Shown here: in pieces, positions 1 to 10,203 of the stretch
Numbering within the stretch: the stretch's first letter is position 1
How the letters are laid out: each line of letters starts with the position of its first letter
Origin: Oligoflexia bacterium
Lineage (GTDB): Bacteria; Bdellovibrionota; UBA1018
Assembly: GCA_903895855.1 (NCBI GenBank)
Contig: CAITVN010000215.1
Location: forward strand, 53,331 to 117,330
Direction of reading: 5' to 3'
Length of the DNA stretch: 64,000 bases
Notes under the pieces: model-generated
The model's database searches: none
Told to the model about the DNA's origin: nothing
The model's input: the letters and a program-made list of their open reading frames with translations, nothing else
Program-made: the position numbers and the translations under genes

Positions 1-554
1 CCACCTTGGCTAAAGAACCAAACGCCTCCAAGGGCTAACGCTGCAAAAAGTGCCAATTTCACTGGTTTAGGTAAACCGGCGCCTGCCGGCGTGCTCGATT
101 TTGCCGCGGATCCTACCGAACGAACTCTCTGCACATGCGCCTGAAAGGCATCGGCTTCTGCCTGGATCTGTTGAGCGCTCTTCATCGGCGCTCGCAAAAT
201 CTGGGTACCGACTTCGGCACCGACGAGTTCTAGCAAGCTCTCACCTAGCCCGATCACATCTCCAGTCCGAAGATTTGTGCTTCGAGTCGCAAGTCCGTTC
301 AAAAGTATTCCATTTGAACTTCCCAGATCATCAACTTTCCAGGCTCCTCCAAAAAAAGTCAATTTCGCGTGTGCCCGAGAAGTCTTCAAATCCGACAACT
401 GAATGTCTGCTTCTTCGCCTCGGCCCATAGTTACCTGCGCTCGATTAACCACAAAAATGGCCCCGACATCAGGCCCCTGAACGACTCTCAGGCGCGCGAG
501 CTCGCCCGATTGCCGAGGTATGTCAGTGTGTTTAAATTTCAACGCGCCCTTCAT
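1..554 (-). CDS. FHA-domain protein, partial (C-terminus runs off left edge)
   Basis: Not in the ORF track. Minus-strand translation from ATG at 554: MKGALKFKHTDIPRQSGELARLRVVQGPDVGAIFVVNRAQVTMGRGEEADIQLSDLKTSRAHAKLTFFGGAWKVDDLGSSNGILLNG... with FHA motifs (GRG, SRAHA, DLGSSNGILLNG), then a TM-like KLALFAALALGGVWFF. Confidence 0.85.
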   Translation of the reverse strand, partial: MKGALKFKHTDIPRQSGELARLRVVQGPDVGAIFVVNRAQVTMGRGEEADIQLSDLKTSRAHAKLTFFGGAWKVDDLGSSNGILLNGLATRSTNLRTGDVIGLGESLLELVGAEVGTQILRAPMKSAQQIQAEADAFQAHVQRVRSVGSAAKSSTPAGAGLPKPVKLALFAALALGGVWFFSQG

Positions 555-564
555 CTAGTTTCTT

Positions 565-2214
565 CTACCCCTCTTTTTTTAATGCACACATAATATAGCC
601 TTTAACTTGTCCGCCAGTTGCGCCAAGCGCAGCAGACATTAGTTTAAAACCGACACCCGAAAAATCGAAGTCATCGCTCACGCCTTCACTACCGGGCATT
701 GAGCGGTCAAATAGGTCATTGGCCATGGCTCCAAACGACTGGTCTCTAGCAACAGAATTAATGTCACTGCCAATTGCCTGTTCGGCCCTAATTCCAGAAA
801 TCTCTTGCATAGTGTCGTTCATCGAGAGAATGCGTCGATTGCCATCAAGTACAATCATGCCAAAAATGGCAGCCTTTCCGACCATCTGAAGCGGTCCAGA
901 AAACTCTTCAACTCCAGCACCGTCTACGTGCGAGCTTTGTCCACTTGACGAACTTTTTGCGGCACGCTGTAGTGCCGAATTGATAATCTCCCACAGTGAA
1001 TTCATCTCCTCAAATTTGAATTCGTGAGTAACGTGAGCCATTTCACCTCTCAACACGCGATCAATATCATCATTCAGGACTTCAAATGGCTTTAAGGTGA
1101 TTCGATACATGACAGCAAAAATCACCAGAGCCAAGATTGCCACAAAGACTAGGCTTTGTGCATACTTGACACCAATCTCACCCAAAGCCGGAATTGCTAC
1201 TGAAGTATCAATGGTCACCACCGCCATGCCAACCACCACATTCTTCCCGGCACGTGAGTCAAAGACTTTCATCGGCTCTACGGCGACAACCGTTTCCTGC
1301 TCTGAATATTCAAAAAGACGCCCCTTCTCCTCGCCGCTAATAAAAAGCTGCATCGCTTTCACTGCTGCTTTTGCGCCGGTTCCCTCAACATATTTCTGAC
1401 CCATTCTCGACGCTGGCAAAATAATTTGACTGTCCATATCAATTAACATGACCGCCTGAACATTGTATTCTCGCTCGAGTGAGCCCAGCTCCGTTTTCGT
1501 ATAGGCTTTCGCTGAAATGGCAGCCGAATTTCGCTCGACTACTTGCCTCGCTATGACTCGCGCACGCAACTGCATTTCTTTAACTACTGATTCTTTAGCC
1601 TCGTTAAGCACCGGCGACATAGTCAAATACAAACTTCCAAGAACCAGCACTGCAGCCAGTCCAATGATTACCATTTTCCATTCATTTTTGAGCACGAACC
1701 CATAGAAAAAAGGCATTGCTCGATACTCAAATATCCATTTGAGTTTTTCTGGCAACTCACTCGGCATTGCCGGTGGCCCAGAAGGCGCATCACTTACCTG
1801 AACCTGCGGCGCCATCGAGCCATATCCACCTCCCGGCGCTGGAGTAAACGCCGGCGAATCACTTTGCGGAAATGGAATCACATTCTGAAAACTAGGAACT
1901 GACGCGGCGGGTACTTTGGTTTTGATTTGTGGTTTTACCAGCTCTAAGACAAACTCGCCCACACTGATGCGATCTCCCGCTTGCACTTTTCGTGATTTCA
2001 CAAGCACGCCATTTACAAATGTACCGTTAGAACTTCCCAGGTCTTGAACCACGACCTCACTTCCTTGCACATAAAGCGACGCGTGGCGCTTCGATACCTT
2101 TGCCGACGCCAAAACAATCACATTTCCTGTTTGCCTTCCAATTCCGGTCTCCCCCTCCGAAACTGAGAAAGTACTTCCTCGATTCGGGCCAGCGATTACA
2201 GTCAGTTTATACAC
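565..2214 (-). CDS. FHA-domain membrane protein with C-terminal PAS-like domain
   Basis: FHA motif GRQTGNVIVLASAKVSKRHASLYVQ..DLGSSNGTFVNG; two TM segments; HAMP/PAS-like C-terminus. GTG start at 2214 has an AGGAG Shine-Dalgarno, so the track ORF (to 2313) is probably N-terminally over-extended. Confidence 0.85.
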   Translation of the reverse strand: MYKLTVIAGPNRGSTFSVSEGETGIGRQTGNVIVLASAKVSKRHASLYVQGSEVVVQDLGSSNGTFVNGVLVKSRKVQAGDRISVGEFVLELVKPQIKTKVPAASVPSFQNVIPFPQSDSPAFTPAPGGGYGSMAPQVQVSDAPSGPPAMPSELPEKLKWIFEYRAMPFFYGFVLKNEWKMVIIGLAAVLVLGSLYLTMSPVLNEAKESVVKEMQLRARVIARQVVERNSAAISAKAYTKTELGSLEREYNVQAVMLIDMDSQIILPASRMGQKYVEGTGAKAAVKAMQLFISGEEKGRLFEYSEQETVVAVEPMKVFDSRAGKNVVVGMAVVTIDTSVAIPALGEIGVKYAQSLVFVAILALVIFAVMYRITLKPFEVLNDDIDRVLRGEMAHVTHEFKFEEMNSLWEIINSALQRAAKSSSSGQSSHVDGAGVEEFSGPLQMVGKAAIFGMIVLDGNRRILSMNDTMQEISGIRAEQAIGSDINSVARDQSFGAMANDLFDRSMPGSEGVSDDFDFSGVGFKLMSAALGATGGQVKGYIMCALKKEG

Positions 2215-2621
2215 AAAATATCTCCTCGCTGCATTCCAGTCCGAACTATGGTGCCTGCGGGCAATTCTAGCGTATCCGTAGCACCGCGAGCTCCCACTGG
2301 CAGAATCCTCCACGGTCGCAAATTAGGCACCAGCTTGACTACTTCGAATGCCTTTAAATGTTTCACCTGAACGCCTGACTCACACTCAACCGCCTTTACA
2401 AACACAGCATCGATAGAAATTTTCATCCACCACATGTGAATTTCTCGGCAGCGAGTGATGAGTAGCCCTTCACCTTCGCTCATTTCTAACGTACCCATCA
2501 GCCCGACAAATCGAGAGTAAAATGATTCAGCGACTCGGCATCGATCACAGACTAAAACTTGATCTGCCCCGCGGGTGATTCTAAGGGCTTTCTCATTCTG
2601 AGCGCTGCTTAGTTTATTCAT
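2202..2621 (-). CDS. DUF192 family protein
   Basis: DUF192-like pattern: CRVAESFYSRFVGLMGTLEMSEGEGLLI..IHMWWMKISIDAVFV. Confidence 0.75.
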   Translation of the reverse strand: MNKLSSAQNEKALRITRGADQVLVCDRCRVAESFYSRFVGLMGTLEMSEGEGLLITRCREIHMWWMKISIDAVFVKAVECESGVQVKHLKAFEVVKLVPNLRPWRILPVGARGATDTLELPAGTIVRTGMQRGDILCIN

Positions 2622-3550
2622 CAGAAACCCGGCCCCCCAGAGATCATAAACCCGACAACAAAGGGTCCGAAAATCATTAAACCGACTGCCGGCAAAATAA
2701 AAATAATGGTGGGCAATATAATCATCTGAGATGCAGTAGCTCCTGCTTTTTCAGCTCGCAGCATTCGATCAACTCGCATTTGTTCTGACTGCTGTCGTAG
2801 AATTTTTCCGATCGAGGCGCCCATCTGGTCGGCCGATATCAAGATAGCGATAAACGAGTTAACCTCTGGCATGTTAATTCTTAGAGACATTTCTCTCATC
2901 GCCTCTCGTCGCGACGAACCAACTTTTATTTCCTTCAAAAGTTGCGAAAACTCATCTACCAACGGACTTGGGTTAGCCTTCTCCACTACTTTTCCGATTG
3001 CCCCAATAAAATCTAGTCCCGCTTCAGTCGAAAGCGCTAGAAGATCAACAATAAATGGCATAGCTCGAATAACGAGCTTGTGACGGTTCTTAATTTTTCC
3101 ATTAACCCAGAAATCGGGATAGAACCACCCTGCGACTCCAGTGCCTAGAATCACCCAATTAGAAAAATCTATGAAATCCCCCGCTTTCAGAAAGGCTCCC
3201 ACAATTGGAAAGAACAGTACTAAAATCATTTTAAGGCCAACAAATTCATCGGCGGTGATTTCGTCTTTCAATCCTCCAGAAATCACCTTTCGTCGATACT
3301 TTACGCGCATTTTTTCAAAAAAAGGACGTGCCCGAATCATCGGGACAAAATACTGTTTGAGAAATGGCTTGGTCAAATTCACCAGTGGATTCGAAGATTT
3401 CTTTAGGGATTTGTCATCTAGATTTTCCTGAGCCGCGCGTAACTCCTGCTCTTGCAATAGCATGCGAGCCAACACAAATACGGCCAAGAAAATTAGCACG
3501 TACGCTGCTGTTATGACATTTTCACCTTTGATGATTGCGTCGAGTTCCAT
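2621..3550 (-). CDS. Type II secretion system F family protein (TadC-like)
   Basis: T2SSF pattern: PFIVDLLALSTEAGLDFIGAIGKVVEK..PLVDEFSQLLKEIKVGSSRREAMREMSLRINMPEVNSFIAILISADQMGASIGKILRQQSEQMR. Confidence 0.88.
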   Translation of the reverse strand: MELDAIIKGENVITAAYVLIFLAVFVLARMLLQEQELRAAQENLDDKSLKKSSNPLVNLTKPFLKQYFVPMIRARPFFEKMRVKYRRKVISGGLKDEITADEFVGLKMILVLFFPIVGAFLKAGDFIDFSNWVILGTGVAGWFYPDFWVNGKIKNRHKLVIRAMPFIVDLLALSTEAGLDFIGAIGKVVEKANPSPLVDEFSQLLKEIKVGSSRREAMREMSLRINMPEVNSFIAILISADQMGASIGKILRQQSEQMRVDRMLRAEKAGATASQMIILPTIIFILPAVGLMIFGPFVVGFMISGGPGF

Positions 3551-3652
3551 AAGAGACGTTAAGACTCCTCCACCCGATTTATCGGATAGTTAGTTCAAAT
3601 CCCTTAAATATTTTGATTAAACTTTATCGAAACCTTTGCCGATGGTTTAACT

Positions 3653-4465
3653 GTGAAACCAAATACACTATCGGACACCTACCCAAGTAACTTCACCAAT
3701 TATATCAGACTGATTGGAGTATTTTCGGCCGCCACCTATCTGAGCCTGGCTGCTGCAGCCTGGGCTCAACCTAGCCCTAAGCCGGCAGAGCGATCCCCCA
3801 GTCTACTTTGGGAAGCCTGGTACACGATAACGATTGAAAAAAAAGGCGAAAAGCCGTTTAAGTACGCCTATTATCAAGACAAAATTGAAAAAAAAGACGG
3901 CCGTTATATTTTCTTTAACAAGCTCTGGAAAAAAGAAGACCAGTACATCAATGAGGAGTCGCTTGGCACTTTCTCAAAAGACGACAATGAATTGACGCCG
4001 CTTTTTTTTGATTTCTATTCAAAATATCGCCAAACAGAGACCAAACTTCATGGTGAAATCGACGAAAAAAGACATCTGTCAGTCAAAGGCACAAGAGGCA
4101 ATCAACCCATTCCAGAAGTGAAGAACAAACCGCTAGCCAAAGGGGTAATTCTGTCAGCTGACTTTCCGATCTGGATCAGAACCCACCTCAAAGACCTGCG
4201 CCCCCTTCGCAGTGTCACATTCTTGACTATCTTTGAAGACAACCTAGAACTTGGCTATTCTCCGGTTGCAGGGCACGTAACCCTCGCCCGAATCGACGAT
4301 TACGCTCGCACCAATCAACTCAAGAAACTTGAGGTTGAGTACGATAGTCGAAAAAGCACTTGGTACGTCGACGAAGAGGGTGTAGCTGTACGCATCGAGA
4401 TGCATAGCCTAAACGCCGTCGTCGAAAAAACACCAGAGGCGACCGCCAAACTATTTCTACAATAG
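3653..4465 (+). CDS. Secreted protein, DUF3108-like
   Basis: Signal-peptide-like N-terminus; WYTITIEKKGEKPFKYAYYQDKIEKKDG. Confidence 0.5.
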   Translation: MKPNTLSDTYPSNFTNYIRLIGVFSAATYLSLAAAAWAQPSPKPAERSPSLLWEAWYTITIEKKGEKPFKYAYYQDKIEKKDGRYIFFNKLWKKEDQYINEESLGTFSKDDNELTPLFFDFYSKYRQTETKLHGEIDEKRHLSVKGTRGNQPIPEVKNKPLAKGVILSADFPIWIRTHLKDLRPLRSVTFLTIFEDNLELGYSPVAGHVTLARIDDYARTNQLKKLEVEYDSRKSTWYVDEEGVAVRIEMHSLNAVVEKTPEATAKLFLQ

Positions 4466-4543
4466 GATCTGAGCAAATCAAAACCCTACTTGCGCGACTA
4501 AAACTTTCAAATCAAACGAATTCAATTTAAACTCATTGAACAC

Positions 4544-5659
4544 ATGGACCAAATTGCAGAAGCCAAAAAAGTAGCAGGCCAACTTATTCTGTCAGGATTC
4601 AAGGGATTTGAACCATCAACCGATACCCTGCGATTTTTCAAAGAAGCTGACATTGGTGGTGTCATTTATTTTGGCCACAACTATGAATCGTCGGCCCAAA
4701 TCGCCGAGGCTTCAAATCGCTTTCAAAGTAATCGAAATGGTTTGCCTCTTTGGATTGCAGTTGACCACGAAGGCGGCAAGGTTCAGCGATTTAAAAAACC
4801 ATTCACAAAAATTCCAGACGCGGCGACGCTGTCTCAGGCCGAATCCCCTAAGCTTCTTTTTGAAGTTTCATCGATGATCGCCAGAGAACTCAGAGCGGTA
4901 GGGGTTAACCTCAATTTCGCCCCTGTTGCCGACATTAATACTAACCCGAAAAATCCTGTCATTGGACCTCGCGCCTTCGGTTCAACCGAAGAAGACGTCT
5001 CAAAGGCGGTAACCGCTTTTGTTCGGGGACATTTAGTTGAAAAAGTTCAACCGTGTGTGAAGCATTTTCCGGGACATGGCGACACATCGGTTGACTCTCA
5101 TTTTCACCTACCACGGGTCGACACCGATGTTGAGACATTGAGAGCACGAGAATTCAAAACATTCTCTAAAGCATTCAAGGCGCGGTGTTCAGCAGTCATG
5201 ACAGCTCACGTAATAGTAAGTGCACTCGATAAGGATCGACCGGCAACCCTTTCATCAAAAATTCTGCACGATCTGCTCAGGGTAGAAATGCGCTTCAAGA
5301 AAATTATCTTTTCAGATGACATGGAAATGAAAGCCATTACCGATCATTGGGGTGCTGAACAGGCGCCTGTCTACGCCATCGAAGCAGGTTGCGATCAATT
5401 ACTCTACCGAAGTGAAGAGATGGCAACCCAGGCCTATCAGTCTTTGTTGAACGCATTAGACAAGCGAGCTCTGAGTCCTCTCCGCGTTTTAGAATCAGCG
5501 AAAAGAGTTCGCCTACAAAAGGAGAGCGTCTTATTACCTTTTAACTTCACTGATATCAGCGAGATTCCGAAATATGTTGGACTTGACACCTCGCAGAAGC
5601 TCATTGACGAAATCTGCGGAACCCTGAAAACTCCCCTATTTCCAGGGTCGCTTGTCTAA
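4544..5659 (+). CDS. nagZ: Beta-N-acetylhexosaminidase, glycoside hydrolase family 3
   Basis: GH3 motifs: IAVDHEGGKVQRF, NFAPVADINTNPKNPVIGPRAFG, CVKHFPGHGDTSVDSHFHLP, FSDDMEMKAI. Confidence 0.9.
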   Translation: MDQIAEAKKVAGQLILSGFKGFEPSTDTLRFFKEADIGGVIYFGHNYESSAQIAEASNRFQSNRNGLPLWIAVDHEGGKVQRFKKPFTKIPDAATLSQAESPKLLFEVSSMIARELRAVGVNLNFAPVADINTNPKNPVIGPRAFGSTEEDVSKAVTAFVRGHLVEKVQPCVKHFPGHGDTSVDSHFHLPRVDTDVETLRAREFKTFSKAFKARCSAVMTAHVIVSALDKDRPATLSSKILHDLLRVEMRFKKIIFSDDMEMKAITDHWGAEQAPVYAIEAGCDQLLYRSEEMATQAYQSLLNALDKRALSPLRVLESAKRVRLQKESVLLPFNFTDISEIPKYVGLDTSQKLIDEICGTLKTPLFPGSLV

Positions 5660-5684
5660 GAAAAAAAAGATTTTACCCCAAACT

Positions 5685-6275
5685 CTACTGCCCAACGCCG
5701 ACTCTTGAAATGCCGACTGTTTTACCGAAGACTGTTTTTCTCAAAAACCTAAGAGTTGAAAACGGTTGAGTACCTGAACGTCCCAGCGAATCTGAAACTC
5801 GACTATAAAATCGATCTAGATCGATTTCTGCAAACCAATTGCCACTCTGTTCGCGAGCGACATTCAACTGAACGCTTGCATACTTGCCAGTAATACCGTT
5901 CACCAAAAATGTAAGGGTAAACAAACCACCAGCACTCGGCTTGAAACCTTCCGATTTCAGGGTCACCACATTCCTACCCTGAGTGCTAAATAGAACTTTA
6001 CCTACCAGCAATTCCGACAACGATAAGACCGTAGATCCAGGGCCAGTCTTTGTCCCAAAGGCGACACCAACTGCCTCACCTGTGACCTTATCGGTCACAG
6101 CCCACATAGTCTGTGCAAAACTAGGGTCGGCATCAGTCGATAAATCCAAAAGTGACTGAAATGTTTTATCTGTCGTTTCCACAACGGTTGCACGTGTATC
6201 TTGAAACGAGCTAAACCCAAACACAACTGCCACCACGCCCAACCCACGCAAACCTAAATTGATCCAATTTCGCAT
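5685..6275 (-). CDS. Hypothetical secreted protein
   Basis: Uninterrupted ORF with signal-like N-terminus, convergent with nagZ. Confidence 0.5.
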   Translation of the reverse strand: MRNWINLGLRGLGVVAVVFGFSSFQDTRATVVETTDKTFQSLLDLSTDADPSFAQTMWAVTDKVTGEAVGVAFGTKTGPGSTVLSLSELLVGKVLFSTQGRNVVTLKSEGFKPSAGGLFTLTFLVNGITGKYASVQLNVAREQSGNWFAEIDLDRFYSRVSDSLGRSGTQPFSTLRFLRKTVFGKTVGISRVGVGQ

Positions 6276-6393
6276 ACTTCCCCCTAAACTATAGAGGGTA
6301 CTAATATCTCAATTTAAGAACGTCAACGATGTCTCACTTTCGGCGAACACTCTCAAAACATGAAATTCGAGAGGCGCACGAAAAACTCTCGAC

Positions 6394-8025
6394 CTAAAGC
6401 CCAGAAACTCCACGATATTCACCAAATACTTCACCAAGTACCGACGAAATTTCACCGAGGGTTGCCCCTCCGGCTTCAACCGCCTGAATGATCAATCCTT
6501 GAAGATTCGCAGCTCCCTGGGCACCCTCTTTTAATGCTTTAAGACTTCTCACATTCTCTGTTTGATTGCGGTTACTTCTGTAGGCTTGTACTCTCAAGAT
6601 CGCCTCTTTCTCTACTAATGGAGATACCCTCAGAATTTCTCGAGCTTCTTTACTCTTATTTTCGTTCTCTGAAGAGTCGAAACAATTAACTCCAACAGCC
6701 GCTAACTCGCCAGACTCGATTTTTCGCTGATCAGAATAAGCCGAGGCCAATATCTCACCTTGAATGTAACCCTGCTCTATACAAGCGACGGTGCCACCCC
6801 TTTTTTCAATCTCATCGAGATATTTCCAAGTTCTTGCCTCAATCTCGTCGGTAAGGCTTTCAACAAACCAGGAGCCTCCGAGGGGATCAACCGTTGATAC
6901 GACATTTGATTCAAAAGCGATGATCTGCTGAGTTCTCAGCGCTGTTCTTGCTGACGATTCAGTGGGTAAAGCGAGTGCCTCATCTAGCGAATTAGTGTGC
7001 AGCGACTGTGTACCACCCAATACTGACGCGAGCGCTTGAAGAGTCACTCTCACGACATTATTTTCTGGCTGCTGCGCAGTCAGAGTCGACCCTGCGGTTT
7101 GCGCATGAAATCGCAACAAAAGGCTGCGCTCATTTTGAGCTCCGAATCGCTCTTTCATTATTTTTGCCCACATTCTTCTTGCGGCCCTGAACTTCGCTAT
7201 TTCTTCAAAAAAATCATTGTGCACATTGAAGAAAAATGAAAGCTGACCGGCAAATTCGTCAATATTTAATCCTAATCGAATCGCCTCAGAAACATAGGTA
7301 AGTGCGTTTGCAAAAGTAAACGCAAGTTCTTGAACGGCGGTCGCTCCGGCCTCTCGGATGTGGTACCCAGAAATACTGATCGGATTCCACTTCGAAGCGT
7401 TCTTCGAACACCAATCGAACATATCGGTCGTAAGCCTGAGAGAACCCTGGGCAGGATAAATATAATTTCCTCTGGCCACATATTCTTTCAAGATATCATT
7501 TTGAACGGTGCCTCTCAGATCTTGTGACTTGACTCCTTGCTCTTTCGCAAGCTCAACGTAAAAAGCAAGAAGCGTGCTGGCTGTTGCATTGATAGTCATT
7601 GAAGTAGATACTTTGCTCAAATCGATTCCTGAAAAGAGGACTCGCATTTCGTCAAGTGTCGAAACGGACACTCCAACTTTTCCAACTTCACCTCTTGCTC
7701 TCGGGTGATCAGGATCAAGACCCAACTGGGTTGGCAAATCAAAAGCTACCGAAAGCCCCATCGTTCCTTGCTTCAACAAATAATGGTAGCGCCTGTTCGA
7801 CTCAGCGGCACTCCCAAATCCAGCGTATTGGCGCATAGTCCAAAGCCTGCCCAAATACATGTCTTTTTGAATACCGCGAGTGAACGGATACGAGCCGGGC
7901 TCGCCTACTCGGTCAACTAACGAGCCTTTCAAATCTTTTTCACCGTAAACAGAGTTTATCTCTATTCCAGAACGGGTGGTTTTAGCATCTCCATTCCCAG
8001 CCTTGAATTTCCTAGTCTTCTCCAT
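6394..8025 (-). CDS. Methylmalonyl-CoA mutase large-subunit-type catalytic domain (no B12-binding domain)
   Basis: [85 protein letters not shown]; ends without a DxHxxG B12 domain. Confidence 0.9.
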   Translation of the reverse strand: MEKTRKFKAGNGDAKTTRSGIEINSVYGEKDLKGSLVDRVGEPGSYPFTRGIQKDMYLGRLWTMRQYAGFGSAAESNRRYHYLLKQGTMGLSVAFDLPTQLGLDPDHPRARGEVGKVGVSVSTLDEMRVLFSGIDLSKVSTSMTINATASTLLAFYVELAKEQGVKSQDLRGTVQNDILKEYVARGNYIYPAQGSLRLTTDMFDWCSKNASKWNPISISGYHIREAGATAVQELAFTFANALTYVSEAIRLGLNIDEFAGQLSFFFNVHNDFFEEIAKFRAARRMWAKIMKERFGAQNERSLLLRFHAQTAGSTLTAQQPENNVVRVTLQALASVLGGTQSLHTNSLDEALALPTESSARTALRTQQIIAFESNVVSTVDPLGGSWFVESLTDEIEARTWKYLDEIEKRGGTVACIEQGYIQGEILASAYSDQRKIESGELAAVGVNCFDSSENENKSKEAREILRVSPLVEKEAILRVQAYRSNRNQTENVRSLKALKEGAQGAANLQGLIIQAVEAGGATLGEISSVLGEVFGEYRGVSGL

Positions 8026-8041
8026 TTTTTTGGATTTCCTT

Positions 8042-8635
8042 TTACTCGATAAAAATCAATTCAGTGCCAGTTTCAACAGCTTGCAGCTCAGTAACCGCAA
8101 TTTTTTTTATCTGACCGTTTGCGGGCGATCGAATCTCATTTTCCATTTTCATCGCCTCCATTACCACCAACGGCTGATCTTTTACGACCTGCGAACCCAA
8201 CTGAACTAATATTTTAACAATTTTTCCTGGCATCTGAGACTTGATCTTGTAACCTTTTTTTCTAGCCGCCTGCGCACCCAGTACATCAGTAGAGCCACTG
8301 TGAGGGCTGAGATTTTTCCAATGTCCCTGGCGCCCTCGCGCAATCAATTCATAATTAGTCTGATTCTCATCACTTTCAGATCGACGAACATCATACCCGA
8401 AAGTTTGATTGCCTGTACTATTCTCAAAAGTAATTCCGTGTTCATCGCGCACCCACTTCAAGGTGGCAGCCCAGGACGATTCAGCGCGAACCATTGAACC
8501 TTCAGAGTTACCTTTAACCTGTTTGATTAAGACCTCTACCTCACCAGAAACCCCATGTGGAATTTGATAAAAATCGATTTGAAAGTTTCCAATAACAGAA
8601 GTGCTCAATACTCGGCGTGAATTCAATGGCTTCAT
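8042..8635 (-). CDS. Biotin carboxyl carrier (biotinyl) protein of acyl-CoA carboxylase
   Basis: C-terminal biotinyl domain with EAMKMEN; MKPLNS start (8635) overlaps the end of the upstream biotin carboxylase gene. Confidence 0.88.
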   Translation of the reverse strand: MKPLNSRRVLSTSVIGNFQIDFYQIPHGVSGEVEVLIKQVKGNSEGSMVRAESSWAATLKWVRDEHGITFENSTGNQTFGYDVRRSESDENQTNYELIARGRQGHWKNLSPHSGSTDVLGAQAARKKGYKIKSQMPGKIVKILVQLGSQVVKDQPLVVMEAMKMENEIRSPANGQIKKIAVTELQAVETGTELIFIE

Positions 8636-10203
8636 AAACCAACCCCTTCGCGTTTCGCGGTCGCAGACCAAACTTTGCGATGGGTAGCCGCCGGCCCCAC
8701 GCTTTCACCTGCCGCCAAAGAAGGGCCCTGGCTCTGTTTACTCAAAAGATCCAAAACAGCGACGGCCAATACTTCATGGGGCGTCAGCGGAGACGACGAA
8801 TCAGAGGTTAACTCTGGACTATCCGATATCAAATTAGTTGTGGTATTTCCGGAGATCACATCTTCGTGCCTTGATAAACGCTTCAAAAATTCAAGATTGG
8901 TTCCTAAAGACCCTTTAACCTTTGCGGTAGTACTTTTAGGCGGCTCGACTCGGGTTTCATCGAGGGCCACACGCATTCGATTGACAGCATCGCTACGGGT
9001 TGAACCCCAGGTAGAAATTTTTGCGATCATCGGATCATAGTGAACGCTTACCTCACCAGCACCGGTAAACGCAGTATCAACTCGAACAAAAGGACCCGAT
9101 GGAAATTGTATCGCGCCAATTGGCCCGGGCGCAGGCAAAAACCTCTTCGAATCTTCGGCATACAAGCGAACCTCAAGAGCTGATCCTCGACGACTACAAC
9201 CGCCGTCAGCCTCGAGTTCTTGCTTTTTCGGCATTTTCCAAACACCTTGAGCCAACTCAATTTGCCACTTCACCAAATCAACTCCGGTTACCCACTCGGT
9301 GACCGGATGTTCAACCTGCAATCGTGTATTCATTTCCAAGAAGTAGAAATTTCCAGCTTCATCTGCAACAAACTCTAGCGTTCCAGCCCCGGCGTATCGA
9401 ATGTGTGAGGTGATTTTGAGTGCTGTCTCATACATTTTTAATCGCAAATCCAGAAATCTAAGCATCAATGGCGAAGGCGACTCTTCCCAGACTTTTTGAT
9501 GCCGTCTCTGAATTGAACACTCTCGTTCACCCAAGTGCAGGGCTCCACCTTTTCCATCACCAAACACCTGAATTTCGACATGGTGAGGATTCAAAATCAA
9601 TTTCTCAACGTACATCGACCCATCGCCAAATGCATTGAGCGCTTCACGACTCGCACCCTCGAATGCTGCTGCAAGGTCTTTCGGGCCGTCAACCCGTCTC
9701 ATTCCCTTGCCACCCCCACCCGCAGACGCTTTCAATAAAACCGGAAACCCAATTTGCTCGGCGACCTTTAGCGCCTCTGGAGCACCAGAAACCGCACCAG
9801 GCGAGCCCGGAACTCGCGACAAATTCAGAGAGTCTACTGTTTGTCGGGCCCGAATCTTATCGCCCATGACCTCCATGCTCTCGGCAGAGGGCCCAATAAA
9901 TACCAACCCCGCTTTTTCACAAACCCGCACAAACTCGGCTCGCTCACTCAAGAACCCATATCCAGGGTGAACATAGCGGGCACCTGTTTTTCTTGCTGCT
10001 TCAATAATTTTGTCGATATTCAAGTAGCTGTCTTTCGGTGAGACGCCGCCCAGAGCAACCGAGAAGTTCATCGCCTTGACATGTTCAGAAAAACGGTCAG
10101 CATCAGAAAAAACTCCGACCGTCTCAAGGCCCATCGCGCGACAAGTTCTCGCCACACGAATGGCAATTTCACCACGATTTGCAATCAATACTTTTTCACT
10201 CAT
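8632..10203 (-). CDS. Acyl-CoA (propionyl/acetyl-CoA) carboxylase, biotin carboxylase subunit
   Basis: [44 protein letters not shown]. Confidence 0.93.
   Translation of the reverse strand: MSEKVLIANRGEIAIRVARTCRAMGLETVGVFSDADRFSEHVKAMNFSVALGGVSPKDSYLNIDKIIEAARKTGARYVHPGYGFLSERAEFVRVCEKAGLVFIGPSAESMEVMGDKIRARQTVDSLNLSRVPGSPGAVSGAPEALKVAEQIGFPVLLKASAGGGGKGMRRVDGPKDLAAAFEGASREALNAFGDGSMYVEKLILNPHHVEIQVFGDGKGGALHLGERECSIQRRHQKVWEESPSPLMLRFLDLRLKMYETALKITSHIRYAGAGTLEFVADEAGNFYFLEMNTRLQVEHPVTEWVTGVDLVKWQIELAQGVWKMPKKQELEADGGCSRRGSALEVRLYAEDSKRFLPAPGPIGAIQFPSGPFVRVDTAFTGAGEVSVHYDPMIAKISTWGSTRSDAVNRMRVALDETRVEPPKSTTAKVKGSLGTNLEFLKRLSRHEDVISGNTTTNLISDSPELTSDSSSPLTPHEVLAVAVLDLLSKQSQGPSLAAGESVGPAATHRKVWSATAKREGVGL

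Noticed and set aside
3580-3610. TTAGTTCAAATCCC resembling a tRNA 3' end
   Set aside because: No matching cloverleaf upstream; probably part of the promoter region of the 3653 gene.
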